Positions 1 through 60,842 of a stretch of DNA of 64,000 nt are shown piece after piece; positions within the stretch are counted from its first letter, which is position 1; every line of letters begins with the position of its first letter. Source of the stretch: Promerops cafer (lineage: Eukaryota > Chordata > Aves > Passeriformes > Nectariniidae); assembly GCA_013398275.1 (NCBI GenBank), contig VZSE01013530.1:930001-994000 (forward strand), in the 5' to 3' direction. The position numbers and the translations under genes were made by a program. Under the pieces are notes generated by a model, which searched no databases, was not told the origin of the DNA, and was given only the letters and a program-made list of their open reading frames with translations.

Positions 1-48804
<48,804 letters not shown>

Positions 48805-49878
48805 AATGGAAATATGGCACAAACAACATTTTTCTCTTATAGAGATGTTACCAACATCATAGTATTGGCCGTCGTAGAGACTAAAAATGGGGAAAAATTG
48901 AAGTGGTGCTATGGCAGAGATACCAAATTCTCAAGCCTACTATAAATGGAAATGACAGATTGTTTCATAAGTGCTAATCTGAACACTTTGATGTCTAGGT
49001 TAGGTGTACAGGGTACGGCAGAGTATTAGTGCAATATCCCTACAGTGTCCCACTGAATCCAAACAAACCATGATACTTAGGTCAGGTTAGCAGGTTTCTC
49101 AGTTACAGGCTCTTTAAAGAATTCTATGCCTGTGTAAAACTGCTTGGGAATAGTAATGGGAGTCACACTTAGTATGGCAGAAAGCAGTCCCAAGACATAA
49201 TAAATCCCTTTAATTCTGACAAGCAGGGGGTCAGCACTCCTGTGATGCTTCTGTGCCTTGCACAAAGCCTGGCACTAACACAGCCTGCTTCAGGAAGGTT
49301 CTTAGGACATGCCAGGCTGGGTTTGGCTGACCTTGGCAGAGCTGCCTCTGTGGTCACAGCTCGGCATGTGCTCACGTAGCTTCCTGAGCCAGGACTGTGT
49401 AAGAAAATACAGAGAAAATTCTGTAGCCGTATATTTATATGTAAATTAAAAACTGACAAACAGTAGTTTACATACTTCCATAAACAATTTCAAAGGATTC
49501 TCCTAAACTTTTGGATACATAAAAGACATTTAGTAGGGTAGATCTGGCCAACTTGGACTGACAACATCCTAGTCTTTCTGTTTACAGTTATCCATATTTT
49601 TATAGTCTTTAAGTTCCTGTAATGCAACAGCATCAGTGATCCTTATTGGTTGGTGCTTTTTTTATTGGTCTGATTTTTTTTTTTCCTACCCACATTCTGT
49701 TTAACTTAAAGATGACTGGATTCTTGTTGTCTTTTCTTTGGTGCTTTGTTAAGACAATTTTTTTTTACCCCACATAGGATGCAGTTATTTTTGAGGAATT
49801 AATTTTGTATTATCTTCCTTTCCTTAGGACAGCTTTATTGGTGCAGAAGTGAGCAACTGTTTGCTGTGCCCTTACATG

Positions 49879-49912
<34 letters not shown>

Positions 49913-52900
49913 TATTCACAGCACCAGGTCTGCTAGAAAACTTCAAGATGTGTAACCTGACAACCCTTTGAGTACTTTTTTTCCCCTCAGGGTCATCATA
50001 GTTTTCATAGGTCATTTTGAATTCCTGGTTGGAGAACAGAAGATGAACTCAGCTTGGCTCTAACACTGCTGAGACAGGGAACATGGACTGGTTCCTGCTG
50101 TGGGTGGCATCTGAGCAGTTTTTTTCCTGGCTTGGATTCTTCTATTTGTTTCTCCTTTTCTGGTAAATCTCCTGCAGAACCCGGGGCTTCCCTGAAATCC
50201 TCTCTTTACCACTAGGTTGGTCTGGTGGCTCCAAGTTCAGATTTTCCAGTCTGAGAGGAAGTTCTCACCCTCCAGCCTGAGCTGGTCCTGGTTTGAAGCG
50301 ACACCAGCAAATAAGCCCGTATATAGAGTCACAAAATTATTGGGAATGTGCTGCATTCCCAGCAATGTGTGAACTCTTCTCTGGCCCAGCTGCTGGCAAA
50401 GAGCTTCACAGGTGTTCCAAGGTGAAGCACATGTGACTCCCTGTGACCCTACCTTCTGCCCTTGACCACCAGGACTGAATGAACTGCCCAGTCTCCTCTT
50501 CCAAACGAGCCATTCCTGCTGGAAAGGAGGCAAGAGCCTGCAGGAACCTCAGGCTTTACTGCACCTACATGTGGGACTGTTTTGGCTTGAACTGTGGCCA
50601 GAAGTTCTTGAAGCACAAGACCTGGTCTAAGAAAAATTCTTCATGTAGATACTGGCCCAAGCAAAGAAGGAATGTTTTCAGCTGGTGTCGTGGCACCAAG
50701 TGCCCCTTCTTACACAGGACCAAGGTGATACACTTGGAGCAGCTCAGACAGCACACAGATGAGAGATACACTGAAGACCATGAAAACTGGGAAGCCCAAC
50801 AGGCCTGCTAAGAGTCCAGAGCATTAGGAAATATCTCCTGGGCCAAGCAGACACGGCTGCAGATGTGGAAGCAGCAGCCAGCACAAGCAAAAATCTGTTC
50901 TGGTTTGGAGAAGTAAAACAGGCTCTGCAGTTCAGCAGCACAGCGGGAAGAGTTCCACCGCAGACTTTCACTCCTGGGATGTGGAGTGTTCTCCTGCAGT
51001 CAAAGGGGGCTTGTCCTTAGTGCCCTGTCCCAGCCCTGCTCCATGGCCTGCTGGCCGTCACCCGGCCACGGTGTGCGGGCAAGCCCCGGGAGCCTCGTGC
51101 CAAGGGATTTGTGGTTGCCTACAGATGGGACAAGTTTTAATAACAGTGTGGGGTCAGGTCACGTCTGTGCACAACAGCAATGTGCTAATGAGCACTGAAG
51201 GGAAAAAAACCCCACCATTCTATTTATAAGCAAGGAAGACGTGTCTAAATCAACATCATTCCAGCTGCTGTGCCATGGGAGACACAAGCTGTAGCCGGGC
51301 TCCCAGCCCGTAGTCACAGTATTTCTTGCCTTCCACATTTCCTTTACACAGATGTGGTTAGTATAAAACTCATCTTTTCCCCTTCAAGTTAATATCCTTT
51401 CAGCTCTGTGGACAATAAAACAAACCACAACCCCCAGCTTTTCATAGACTAGAAGCTCATCCAAGCATATTAAACTTAGGAAAAACTTTTACAAACCCAA
51501 AGATAAAAAGGGTTGGAGCTGGATTTACGCAGATGGGGAGGTAAAAGTTTGCTGCCTGGAGGGTACCAGTCTTACCCTCTGGGATTTTTTCAAGACCCAT
51601 TGCTCTGATCCCCTGAGGTAACTCATCTAATAGATTCTGTTCTGCCCTAGCATCTGGAATAGGCTTAGTCAACCAGGCAGTGTGAAGAAATACCACAGAA
51701 GGCAGTGCCCACAGCTCAAAAAAGCATTTTTCCAGATAAAGTGGAAAGTTCTGCTGCCTCGGGCAGCAGGAACAGCCTCCTGGAAGGCTGGTCTGGTGCT
51801 GTGTTAGGTCCAGTGTTCATTAGGAACCCAATGCAATGCCTGGTGGCATCTGCATTTTGGAGGGGCTCGTTCCCTTCTCAGTCTCACCTTTCATGAGATT
51901 TAATTTGATTTGTTTCTCAATGGTTTAAATTCTACTGAATATTTCTCTAGCTGTTTTTTGGGGGGAACACTAAACTACTTGAAGCAGCAGCTTCAGTCTA
52001 CATTGCCTAAAACATTGAGAGGCTGATGGATCATCTCTTTAAGGAGCAGGAGCCACCTGCTGCCTTCTCTTCACACTCTTCCTGTATGAGAAGGGGGGAA
52101 GTTAAGTCTCTTCAGACCAGGAAAGATGCCTTCTTTTCAAGCTGCCATGGGTTCTTCAGAAGGTGGTTTTTTTTCAACAGTTCCCCAAGAACATGTACAT
52201 CACTTCTACTGGAAAACACAGCACAGGGCTCTACTGATAAAGAAAAAGCAGCCCCAGACAAAAGGTGGGGGTTTGCTCTCCTGAGCTGATCTCATTTCTG
52301 TCATGCAGTGGAAAATTTGGTCATTTTTTTGTTTGGCTGAACTTTGACAACTGTTTCATCTTCTCTACAATGCTGTAACTGGGCAAGAGCATCATCACAG
52401 TGGATCTTCTGTTACTGGTTTGCTGTTGCCCAGGAGCTGCATTTTCAGACTAACAAGCAGAAAGTGATATTTTAATGTAACCTAATCCCCAGAAAGGAAA
52501 GCAGGTTTATAAACAAATATATTCTTGCAGAGACCATCTCAGAGATCTGAGAGATAAAGCAATGTGCTCCCCTGAAACAATGTATTTATGATCTATCCAT
52601 GCAGGTACACAGTTTTCTCAACTGTCATTTTTCTGGCTGTCTAAACTTAAAATCCAAGTGACAGCCTTTCATGAAAAAAAATCCCAAACAAATTCTGGTT
52701 TCTTTGGCTTCAGTCATCTGCCTTTTTTTTCACCATCATTTCTTTAAAAGTTTTTGTTATCTATTATGAATGCATCACTTTTTATATTCATATATCCATT
52801 CAATATTTAGAGTCTCACAACACCTCCATAGAATGCTTTCAGATATTTTGAGAATTCTAGAAACGGTGCTTTACCAGTACTCAAAGGGGTTTTTGTTTTA

Positions 52901-53027
52901 TTTTATTACATAATGCATTTAATGTCTTATTTACTCACCTACAATGCACAGTATTAGCTATGTTCATCTGAATATCTATATGCAACTTCCATTCACTTAC
53001 ATATGCCTTAACAGAAATTGCAATAAA
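48805..53027 (+). other. ADAMTS3 3' UTR (extent uncertain) and downstream DNA
   Basis: Follows the TAA at 48802-48804. Candidate polyadenylation hexamers on the + strand are AATAAA at 49199-49204, ATTAAA at 49445-49450, AATAAA at 51414-51419 and AATAAA at 53022-53027. I cannot choose between them from sequence alone. No other gene is supported; a cysteine-rich open frame at 50479-50811 is not recognised and is judged chance. Confidence 0.5.
49880..49909 (+). repeat. (CA)n microsatellite in the probable ADAMTS3 3' UTR
   Basis: About 15 perfect CA dinucleotides. Likely length-polymorphic. Confidence 0.92.
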
Positions 53028-54401
53028 TAGCCATTTCTTGTATATTAAAAATGTATATACAAATTAGAATCTTTAATTTTATAATTTATTAAATTCAAAT
53101 GTCTGTGTTCTTTTGCAAAAAAAAAGTGTTTGGCTTTTCCCTGTGCTTTTTTCATTGAGTTGATGTTATGCAGAGATGCTGGAGGACAAAGAACCAGTAT
53201 CTTCAGATTCAAAACCAATTCAATTTCTACAACCTAATGAAGTGGGATTGGGATACACTTGCTGCCAAAGTCCTGCATCCTTGTTACAACATCCATTATC
53301 CAAGGCTAGATATCATGAAGTCACTGGGCCAAAACCTCAGCTGATAACTGCACAGAAATTAATCAAACTCACTTAAACCTGCTTGAGGCCCAAATCCATC
53401 CTGGTCCGTGTATCATCTCTTTAAAAGGCTCAGTTGTTTGGGTTTCTATTCAGGACTGAGGAGTGAATTCTGCTTTGTATGTCCTATTGATAAAGTAATT
53501 GCTCCTTTCTGTGAAATTCTTTTGCACATTCTCCTGCCATATCCTGCACACACGTAGCCAGGTTCCCTTTAAAGCACAATTGAACCTTTCCCATCTGATT
53601 GAAGTTTGTTGCTTGAGGATTTGAAAGATTCCTGCTTACTGTGATTATTCAGTGAGCACCATGCAGTGCATTCAAGTCCAGCATTCTTTAATCAGGTAAC
53701 GAGCCACCTCAACACTTTCCATCTGGAAAAGTCATTTACATACGTAAATGCCCTGATAAAACAGTGGACAAGCCAAAACCTGGGGTTCATTTACTGTGAT
53801 AATTCATGCAGCATTTACAGCTGTGACAAGGATTATATTTAATTGCCTTTTGCTTTCATAGATTTTGAGATTTTTAGAGTGGCCATGGCAAAGGGTCTCA
53901 TGTCCACACCCCAGACATGAGGGATTTAAGGTGGGGTCAATCAGGTCCAACACCTCTCCCTCCTCCCAGTCTTGCTCTCTCTCTCTCAAATGCCAAAAGA
54001 TGACACCCACAGGCGGTCTTCTCTCCCTCTCCTGGCCTACATCAGATTTTTAGCTCTTTTCATCATCATCTGTCTCTGAGGGAAAAAAAAAAATTAAAGG
54101 CAGCTCAAGGAGCTGCAATTCCAGGCCAGGAAAGCAGTTTTCAGGTTATTCTTAATTACACCAGGCAGAAGGCAGCTCCTCCAGAGTGCCATGAAAGTTT
54201 GATTCCCCTTTCCCACAGCGAGGGGGGCACAGGATGATTTCCAGCCTCCCACGGGGTGTTCTGGCTCAGTGCTTGGCTTTGCTCACAGGGGTCAGAAGGT
54301 GCTGCTGAGCCTTCCTGGGAGAGAAATGTCTGGAAACTCCCCTAGGGCTGTGTGTGTGCATGTGGATATGTGTGTGTGGGTGCACTGCTCACCTTTGCTC
54401 G

Positions 54402-54442
54402 CCCCCTGCCCCCTCCCGACCCCCTTCCCCCGTCCCCCCTCC
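54402..54442 (-). other. C-rich tract with G-quadruplex potential on the minus strand
   Basis: Six runs of three or more C separated by one or two bases (the first run is five C, the last six). Read on the minus strand this fits the G3+N1-7 quadruplex pattern with very short loops. It lies about 200 bp before a CpG-rich patch. Confidence 0.7.
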
Positions 54443-54639
54443 TTTAGCAACTTCCCAGAGATGAGCAGGGCCCGGAGCGATGGAGCCACAGACCCGCATC
54501 AAGCACAAGCAGCACTTCTAAAATCGCATTACCGGAAGGAGCAGAGCTGGATGACACCTGGGAGGAGCCTTATCCTAGTTACCCTGCTGGGTTTTATGCT
54601 TCATCAGCAGAGTGCTGCCAGCAGCATCCCCCAGAGATG

Positions 54640-54920
54640 AGCTGAACCGTGCAGCCGCAGCGGCACCGGGGGTCCCGGCGGGCCGGGGATGCTTCGGCTC
54701 GGTGGAGTCACCACTAGATGGTGGCACGGCACAAGCAGTACGATTGTGAAACGGCCGCTGGACTGTGATCCCAACCTGAAAAATCCCTTGATCTGGGGAG
54801 ATGCTCTCAGGAAGGGCCAGATGGAATAAAACCCACTCGGCTCAGCCCCGTCAGTGTGGATGCAGTCGGAGATGCCGCTGTGCTGCTGTCTGAGCCCGGA
54901 CTGTGGCTGCGGGCTGGAGG
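54640..54920. promoter_or_regulatory. CpG-rich patch with a CTCF-like motif (candidate regulatory element)
   Basis: This stretch is CpG-dense compared with its surroundings (for example cagcggcaccgggggtcccg). At 54711-54725 it contains CCACTAGATGGTGGC, close to the CTCF core CCASYAGRKGGC except at one position. No TATA box or spliced open frame follows it. The function is inference. Confidence 0.3.
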
Positions 54921-56187
54921 AGGGATCCTGCAGGACAGACACACAGACAGCGTCTGCAGTGGAGAAATAGAGCCATGATCAATCCCATCACCAAAATAAC
55001 TCAAGAATAAGTTGTTTTCTGGGGTTGTTATTTCTTAGGGCATCTAAACACATTCCCGCTCCTCCAGAAGAAAGTTCAGGGGCCAGTAACCTAACAAGAG
55101 TTTCCGCTGATGATTGTAATTTAATTTTAAAAAATCTTTTATTAAAGAAACACAGCAGCTATGGAAAGACAAACCTGTTTTAGGTGACCCGGGCTGCTGG
55201 CAGGACAGGGGGTTTTATGTGACCCCAGACAGGAGAAAGTTTTCAAGTGATGGCAGTGCTGCCCTCACTGAGACCTGCAACAATTCACAGTGCTCAGCTC
55301 TCCAGCCCCTTTGTGTGGTGTGTGCAAGAGGGACCAATCCACACCAGCGTTCAGGCTCTTTGGGACATGTATAATCTAAAATGATGATGAAAAATGCAAC
55401 CATGCAAAGATGCAATTTAATCATAGGCAGATCAGTAATAAGAGAAATAAAAATGTTTATATTATTTTAAATAAACAGCCTGGGCCAGATTCCCAGGGGA
55501 GGTTGCCACCGAGTTGTCACCACGGTTTGGACTTCTGAGACTTCGAAGTATTTTAAGAGAAGTCTGCACTGGCACAGAGCTCTCTGCTGGCCCTGAGCAG
55601 CCACTGCCAGTGAAGCCATGACCATGTCATGGCCTAGAAACTCCCAGCGAAGGCTCCCAGCAGTCATTTTCCAGCTTAATTAAACTCCCAATCAAACAAA
55701 GTACCTAAATCCCTCTGAGCCTTTGCAAAGGCTCCCGACAAGACTCCACCCATGTTCCCAGCTGGATGGAGAGCTCAGGTCCTGCAAAGAAGCCTTGTGC
55801 CCCGTGGCGATGTGCTACAGCACTCAGCTCTCACACAGCAACTGGTTCCTCACTTGCAAAAGGCAAGGAACAGCCAGGAACTCCCAGAAAATCTGTGTGC
55901 ACCAGTGACAGTGCTGGCACACGAAGCCACCACCAGTTGCTGTGTGAGCTGCAGTCAAGGCAACAGCTGTGGGTGCAACAATTCCAACCCAGCTCTGTCT
56001 AGTTAATACAAAACCAGCTCATTAATATTTCATGGCAGTATCTTCACTGGTACCTAGTGGCTGCTTGCTGTAATGACAGGAGGTTAATGGGCGGGGGGAT
56101 GTAATTAGAGAACACAAATCATCTGGAATCTGGCACAAATCAGGTCAAAACATTTTCCTTTCCTAAACTTTTAATGACAAACATGGA

Positions 56188-56600
56188 AACACAGAATCAC
56201 AGAATCACAGAATGGTTTGGAATGGGAGGGATCTTAGAGATCATCTTGTTCCACCCCGCTGCCATGGGCAGGGACACCTTCCACTAAACCAGGTAGCTCC
56301 AAGCCCTGTCCAACCTGGCCTTGAACACTTTCAGGAACCCACAGCCTCTCTGGNCCAAGCCCTGTCAAACCTGGCCTTGAACACTTTCAGGAACCCACAG
56401 CCTCTCTGGGCAACCTGTGCCTCAGCACACTCACAATAAAGAATTTCTTCATAATCTAAATCTCTCCTCTTAATTTAAAACTGTTCCCCTTGTCCCATTC
56501 AACATCTGCCCTGTATAAAGTCACTCTACCACATGCAAGAGAGGACCAGCTCCTCCAGGGTTTTGATGCACCTTCAAGGAGGACCTGCCCTGAGGGGTGG
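56188..56600 (-). mobile_element. CR1 LINE fragment, minus orientation, interrupted by an N
   Basis: Starts with three copies of the reverse-complemented octamer (cacagaat repeated), followed by ggtttggaatgggagggatc and ctgccatgggcagggacacc, the reverse complement of a CR1 3' UTR. It continues to about 56600 with aaagaatttcttcataatct and cttgtcccattcaacatctg. The middle is disturbed by an N at 56354 and a 55-bp duplication, so its true length is uncertain. Confidence 0.9.
56299..56409. repeat. 55-bp direct duplication either side of an undetermined base (probable assembly join)
   Basis: Copy 1 at 56299-56353 and copy 2 at 56355-56409 differ at one base (CTGTCC versus CTGTCA), and only an N at 56354 lies between them. 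CR1 consensus has this segment once. The simplest reading is two contig ends that overlap but were not merged. Confidence 0.85.
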
Positions 56601-58353
56601 AGATGCTCAGTGTCATGTTAACCTGTCCCCCAGCCCTGGCAAGAGCCAACAAGCCTCAAAAATGCCCAGAGGAGAGTCACCTGTTACACTTACCCAACTT
56701 TGCTAAACTGTGTGGATTTCCCAAAAATTGGAATAATTCCAAAGAAACAAAACTAACAAACATAAAACCAAACCAAAAAATAACTAACAGCATTTATATC
56801 TCAGACATTCAACCAAGCCCTGCTGAACTAACAACTGGTTTTTTCCTCTGCAGCTCAGGCACTGCTGCTGTTGCTGTTTTCTTTTGCCATTAATCCCATT
56901 TGGTGACAGTTTTCATGCACCCAGGAATGCTGATTCACTGCACCCTTGGGGAGTATAAATACAGGAAACTGGGATGATTTATCCAGAACCATCCTCACAA
57001 GTGCTTGGGAGAAACCTATGGCATTCTTGCAGCAAGCATTCAAAACTGCACCTTGTTTCTTTTACATTAAGATTTTTCAAGGACGCAGCTGATGAAAGAA
57101 GAAACCAAAGGTCTGTGGTTGAGGTAAAAAAATAAAAAAAAGAGGTATATTGTGTTTGTCCCTCCCATCTGGCATGTTCTATTCACTCCATCATACCTTT
57201 AAGAAGGAGGCAACTCCAGCAGAGAGAGACTTACCAGGGCAGAGGAACGATCTTGAAGACTCTTTTTAAAGAGAATGTATCCATGCACATCTGCACATCT
57301 GGAGTTTGTTTCCAGATCAGTGATCTTCCTCACAAAATGTTTTTCCCGAGCTTCTTACTGCAGCTGCTTAGCATAGGTGGTGTCTGAGGGTTTTTTCCTT
57401 TTGATGGTAATTGTGTTTCCTGCGAGCAAGAAAGAAAATTTGAAGCTCTGAGTTACTGCAGCATGATCCCAGCTGATCATTGCTGTTAGTGAATTTAATG
57501 CATGAAGGTTGTGGGTCATTTCAGCTAAATTCAGCTGTTTGGCACCAGAAGTCCAGACAAACAGCTTAAGCTTACATACCTGTTATATTGAAATGCTAAG
57601 CAATGGCTATTTCCAGAAAAAAAAAAAATCTGCTTGGAACCATATCCTGAAGAGATGCACAAGTCTGTTGAGCTGCTCATTTCTTTTTACTGGAGATAAA
57701 GAAAAAACCTGAATGATGAGTGTGGGCTTGGGTGACTAAATCAGCTGTTACAGCCAATTCCAGCCTGAATGCTGGTAACACAGAATATTTGCATTAAAAC
57801 TAAAGCAGTGATTTTTAATCTAGGATTTCTGCTTTTCTCTTCCTCCCTCCAGCAGGTCAGGACAGGTGTTGTGGGGAGCAGCAAGGCTCAGAAATGCAGT
57901 CATACTCCCTGGCCTGGGCACACAGGGATGTTGTGTGGGATGGCTATTCCCCAGGAAAGAGCAGCAGCTGTTGGGGCTGCCTCTGAGGACAGCGTTGGGA
58001 AATAAATACAGAAGGAAGATTCTGCTGCAACATAGCAATTCATCTCCCCACGCAACGTGATGCTGCAAGAGAGGCTATGAGAGGGACACCGGGGTTACTC
58101 CAGGATTGCAATCAGGTTGCAGCGTGTTAATAAGCCAGGAAACAAAGGCAAATCCCTGCTGCCCAGGGACCCACAAGGTCGGATGCTGCCAGTCCTCCTG
58201 GCAAAGCAATTTGCTGTAATGCACTTGTGTGGTCTGAGAGAAACACAAACGGGGATGATTCTGGGAGCAGTGGGAGAGGGGGGGTGGTGGAGCACAGCCC
58301 TGGGAGGTGCCGTGGCAGGGCCAGCTGCTGCTGTGCCTCCACAGCAACATGGC

Positions 58354-58551
58354 TATACAGCTCAGCCCAGGGGTGTACAGCTCAGCCCAGGGGTGTACAG
58401 CCCAGCCCAGGCAGGTACAGCTTGGCCCAGGATGAAGGCCCTAATCCAGGGATGTAGAGCTGAGCCCAGGGATGTGTGGCTCGGCCCAGGGATGCAGAGC
58501 TCGGCCCGGGGATGCAGAGCTCGGCCTGGGGATGCAGAGCTCGGCTCAGAG
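58354..58551 (+). repeat. Minisatellite, 20-bp unit, about 10 imperfect copies
   Basis: The units resemble tacagctcagcccaggggtg and, in the second half, gagctcggcccggggatgca. The 20-bp period is mostly kept, with a disturbed unit near 58430-58450 that splits the array into an upstream CAGCTCAGCCC type and a downstream GAGCTCGGCCC type. It lies about 0.4 kb upstream of the TATA-like box of the next gene and causes long repetitive open frames on both strands that are not genes. Confidence 0.9.
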
Positions 58552-58962
58552 CAGAATGGGAGCAGGGACAGAGGAGAGCAGAGAGCAGCACTAAAGAAGC
58601 TGCAAACACCCACTGCCTCTTGGGCAAACCAGCACAAATTCGTTCACAAAATAAGGCAGAGAAGGAAGAAAAACAGCCCCAAACCCTAAGGATTCCCCTT
58701 TCAGCAATAAAACATGAAGGAACTACGGCTCCTCTTTTCCCACCCTAGCCTGGAGCACAGGCAGCCCTTCCCCTCCCGCATCCCGGCCACGGCCCCGCAG
58801 TCCCTTCCGCGCGGGGAATTGTCGCCAAGCAATGAGCCGCAGGGATGTGTGGTGGCCAGTCCTGGCGGGCCGGGGTGGCCCAGCCCGGCCGATGCCCGCG
58901 GGCTGCCCCGGTGCCTCGGCGCCCGCCGGCTGCGGCTCGGGCAGGGCAGGCAGCCAGCGGGA

Positions 58963-58970
58963 TATATTTA
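58963..58970 (+). promoter_or_regulatory. TATA-like box
   Basis: TATATTTA in otherwise GC-rich sequence, predicting transcription start about 25-35 nt downstream, near 58993-59000. Confidence 0.55.
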
Positions 58971-58994
58971 GCTACAGCAACAAAACAGGCAGCG

Positions 58995-59135
58995 GGATCA
59001 GCTGACTGAGGCAGGGAGCTGGCGCATGGGTTAGTGTTAGACAGCACATCTCCCGTGCTGGAAACAGGGAGGAGGGAGCGGGCCAGAGCCGAGCAGCCAG
59101 GGGAGACGACAGCCGCCCGGGGCCGCACCCCGCAG
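58995..59135 (+). other. Putative non-coding exon 1 of the DEPP1-like gene
   Basis: Runs from the start predicted by the TATA-like box to a good donor (CGCAG followed by GTAAGG) at 59135/59136. It has no long open frame. It contains one upstream ATG at 59026 that is closed two codons later (ATG GGT TAG, 59026-59034). As I recall, human DEPP1 likewise has a 5' non-coding exon and a single coding exon. The start is approximate. Confidence 0.55.
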
Positions 59136-60840
59136 GTAAGGGGAGGGAGGGGGTCTGGCCGAGGGCTGTGTCCTGGGGGTCGCTAGGAATAGCCGGGATG
59201 CCGGTAGCCAGTGATGCTCAAGGCATGGTGGAAGGGAAGCTGCAGGCAGCGGGTCCTGCTCCCCGGGGGCCGCGGGTGACGGGGAGGTGACCCCGGCCAT
59301 GCCAGCGCGGTGCCCCGGGCGAAGGGGATCGCAACCGGGCGGGACCTGATCCATCCCATCATCGGAAGAGTTTTACTGCAAATAGGTAATTTAAATTTCC
59401 TTCCGGAGGAAGGGCGTGTTGGCAGGACTCGGTTACGGATGAGCGCTGTGGTGGTTTAACACGCCATGCCCGTGCCCCCCAGCAGGAGCATCCGGCCGCT
59501 CTCCTCACTGCCCGGCCCAGACTGTGACACTGCCGAGCTCAGGCAAGGGCTGGCAGGGAAGGAAGGATCAAGCCTTTTCTTTAAGGCTTGAAGACGTGAG
59601 AGAAACAGAGCAGGCAGGAAAAAGGATAATAAAAAGGCCCTAAGGCTTAAAACAAGCATCTCCTGCTCTCAGGTCAGCAAATCCCAGCTTGTCCGGCTTT
59701 ACCAGTAGCACCTGAGAAAAACCAGTGAGGGCCAGCAGCAGCCTGGGGAGGGATGGGCACCCAGCGAGCTCTACCCTGGGCTCGGCACGAGCTGCTCATT
59801 TGTGCTCCCTGTGTGATCTGCAGCTTTGCAGGGAGGTTCAACAAAGCCAGATTTATTTCCAACAATGACAAGCAAGGCATTAAAATAGCTAGCAAAGCAC
59901 TTTTGCATTTAATCACACAACAAAGCTATATTGTGTCTGCAGATTAGTCACATACAAATTTCATTGGGGGAAGCAGTAAAAAAAAAAAAAAATCCAGGCT
60001 ATGTGGTCATTTCTGCCAGAAGGGGAGATAAGCAAAGCTCAGGAGGGAGTGTTTGGAGAAAAAAAAAAAATCAGTACAGTTAGAAAACACTGCAGCACAA
60101 AATATACTGAAAAATTTGTAATTCAATATATTTAACTGAGTAGTGGGAACAGTTTGATGGAAATCTGTCCTAAGACGAGTTGAGAATGACTACTTGAATA
60201 TAAAGGACATGAATTAAATCCCTTTGACTCCATGTAAGCACTCAGGGGAGGACCTATCTCTCCATAACTACATTTATGAACTACGGACAAAAGTGACCCC
60301 GTACATTCTCACCTACAGCTTCTAGAAAAGACCACTGAAATGTTGCTTTACTTACATGATGCTCCCCACAGGGGCAGGGCAGCTCCTCTCCTGTTGGGTT
60401 CGGGTTCAGCTCCTTCCTGCTTGGACTAGGGGTGAAGTCAGAGCCCTGTCACAGTGAACAGACATGGAGCATTAAATAAGGAGAGTAGTTTGTGCCTTGC
60501 TGCTCCAGCAAGGGCAGTGAGACAAGCTCATGCCCCTGCCCCATACCTCTCCAGCTGTGCTCCCTTGCATTGCTTCAGGAGGGAGAACCATTGCTGATCT
60601 CCTTAATGAACCTTCTATTTACTGCCACATTTAATGGCTTGGCTTCTTTGGTACATTTATGAAGCTCTTTATGAAACCATGGATATAAAAGCACTGCCAG
60701 CAAACTTCTAAAACGCAGTTTTTGTTAACAGCCGTGTTCACCACAAGAAGACATCAGGTGGCTCAGGTAGAAACAAGCCCAGGATTTCTTCCCCACAGCA
60801 GGTTTTCACACGCTGATCGTGTCTGCTCTGTTCTTTGCAG
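59136..60840 (+). other. Intron 1 of the DEPP1-like gene
   Basis: 1.7 kb from donor gtaagg to acceptor ...gttctttgcag at 60840. It begins with a G-rich stretch and includes A-rich tracts near 59979-59992 and 60058-60070. No coding sequence seen. Confidence 0.6.
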
Positions 60841-60842
60841 CC

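Larger units (their letters stand above)
53028..58350. other. Intergenic region between ADAMTS3 and the DEPP1-like gene
   Basis: No coding sequence supported. It holds a C-rich tract at 54402-54442, a CpG-richer patch at about 54640-54920, the CR1 at 56188-56600 with the probable contig join at 56354, and otherwise AT-rich unique sequence. Confidence 0.65.
58760..59350 (+). promoter_or_regulatory. CpG island / promoter region of the DEPP1-like gene
   Basis: GC- and CpG-dense block (for example ttccgcgcggggaattgtcg) surrounding a TATA-like TATATTTA at 58963-58970. It ends in a splice donor (59136) leading to the coding exon. A TATA box inside a CpG island fits an inducible gene. The TATA-like sequence also resembles a MEF2 site on the opposite strand (CTAAATATAT). 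Confidence 0.65.

Noticed and set aside
50479..50811. 110-codon cysteine-rich frame downstream of ADAMTS3
   Set aside because: It resembles no family that I know, has no promoter or signal peptide, and lies in the probable ADAMTS3 3' UTR or just beyond.
58354..58551. CRISPR-like array
   Set aside because: The 20-bp units are contiguous and imperfect with no unique spacers, in a vertebrate genome; it is a minisatellite.
58117..58689. 190-codon open frame on the + strand (and overlapping minus-strand frames at 58362-58637) with repetitive Pro/Gly/Ala-rich protein
   Set aside because: The open frames exist because a 20-bp minisatellite lacks stops in several frames. There is no recognisable domain, and it lies upstream of a promoter.
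60819..60842. Extending the DEPP1-like protein eight residues upstream to a GTG
   Set aside because: These codons lie in the polypyrimidine/AG splice acceptor just before the exon, and the ATG at 60843 has good context and aligns with the DEPP1 start.
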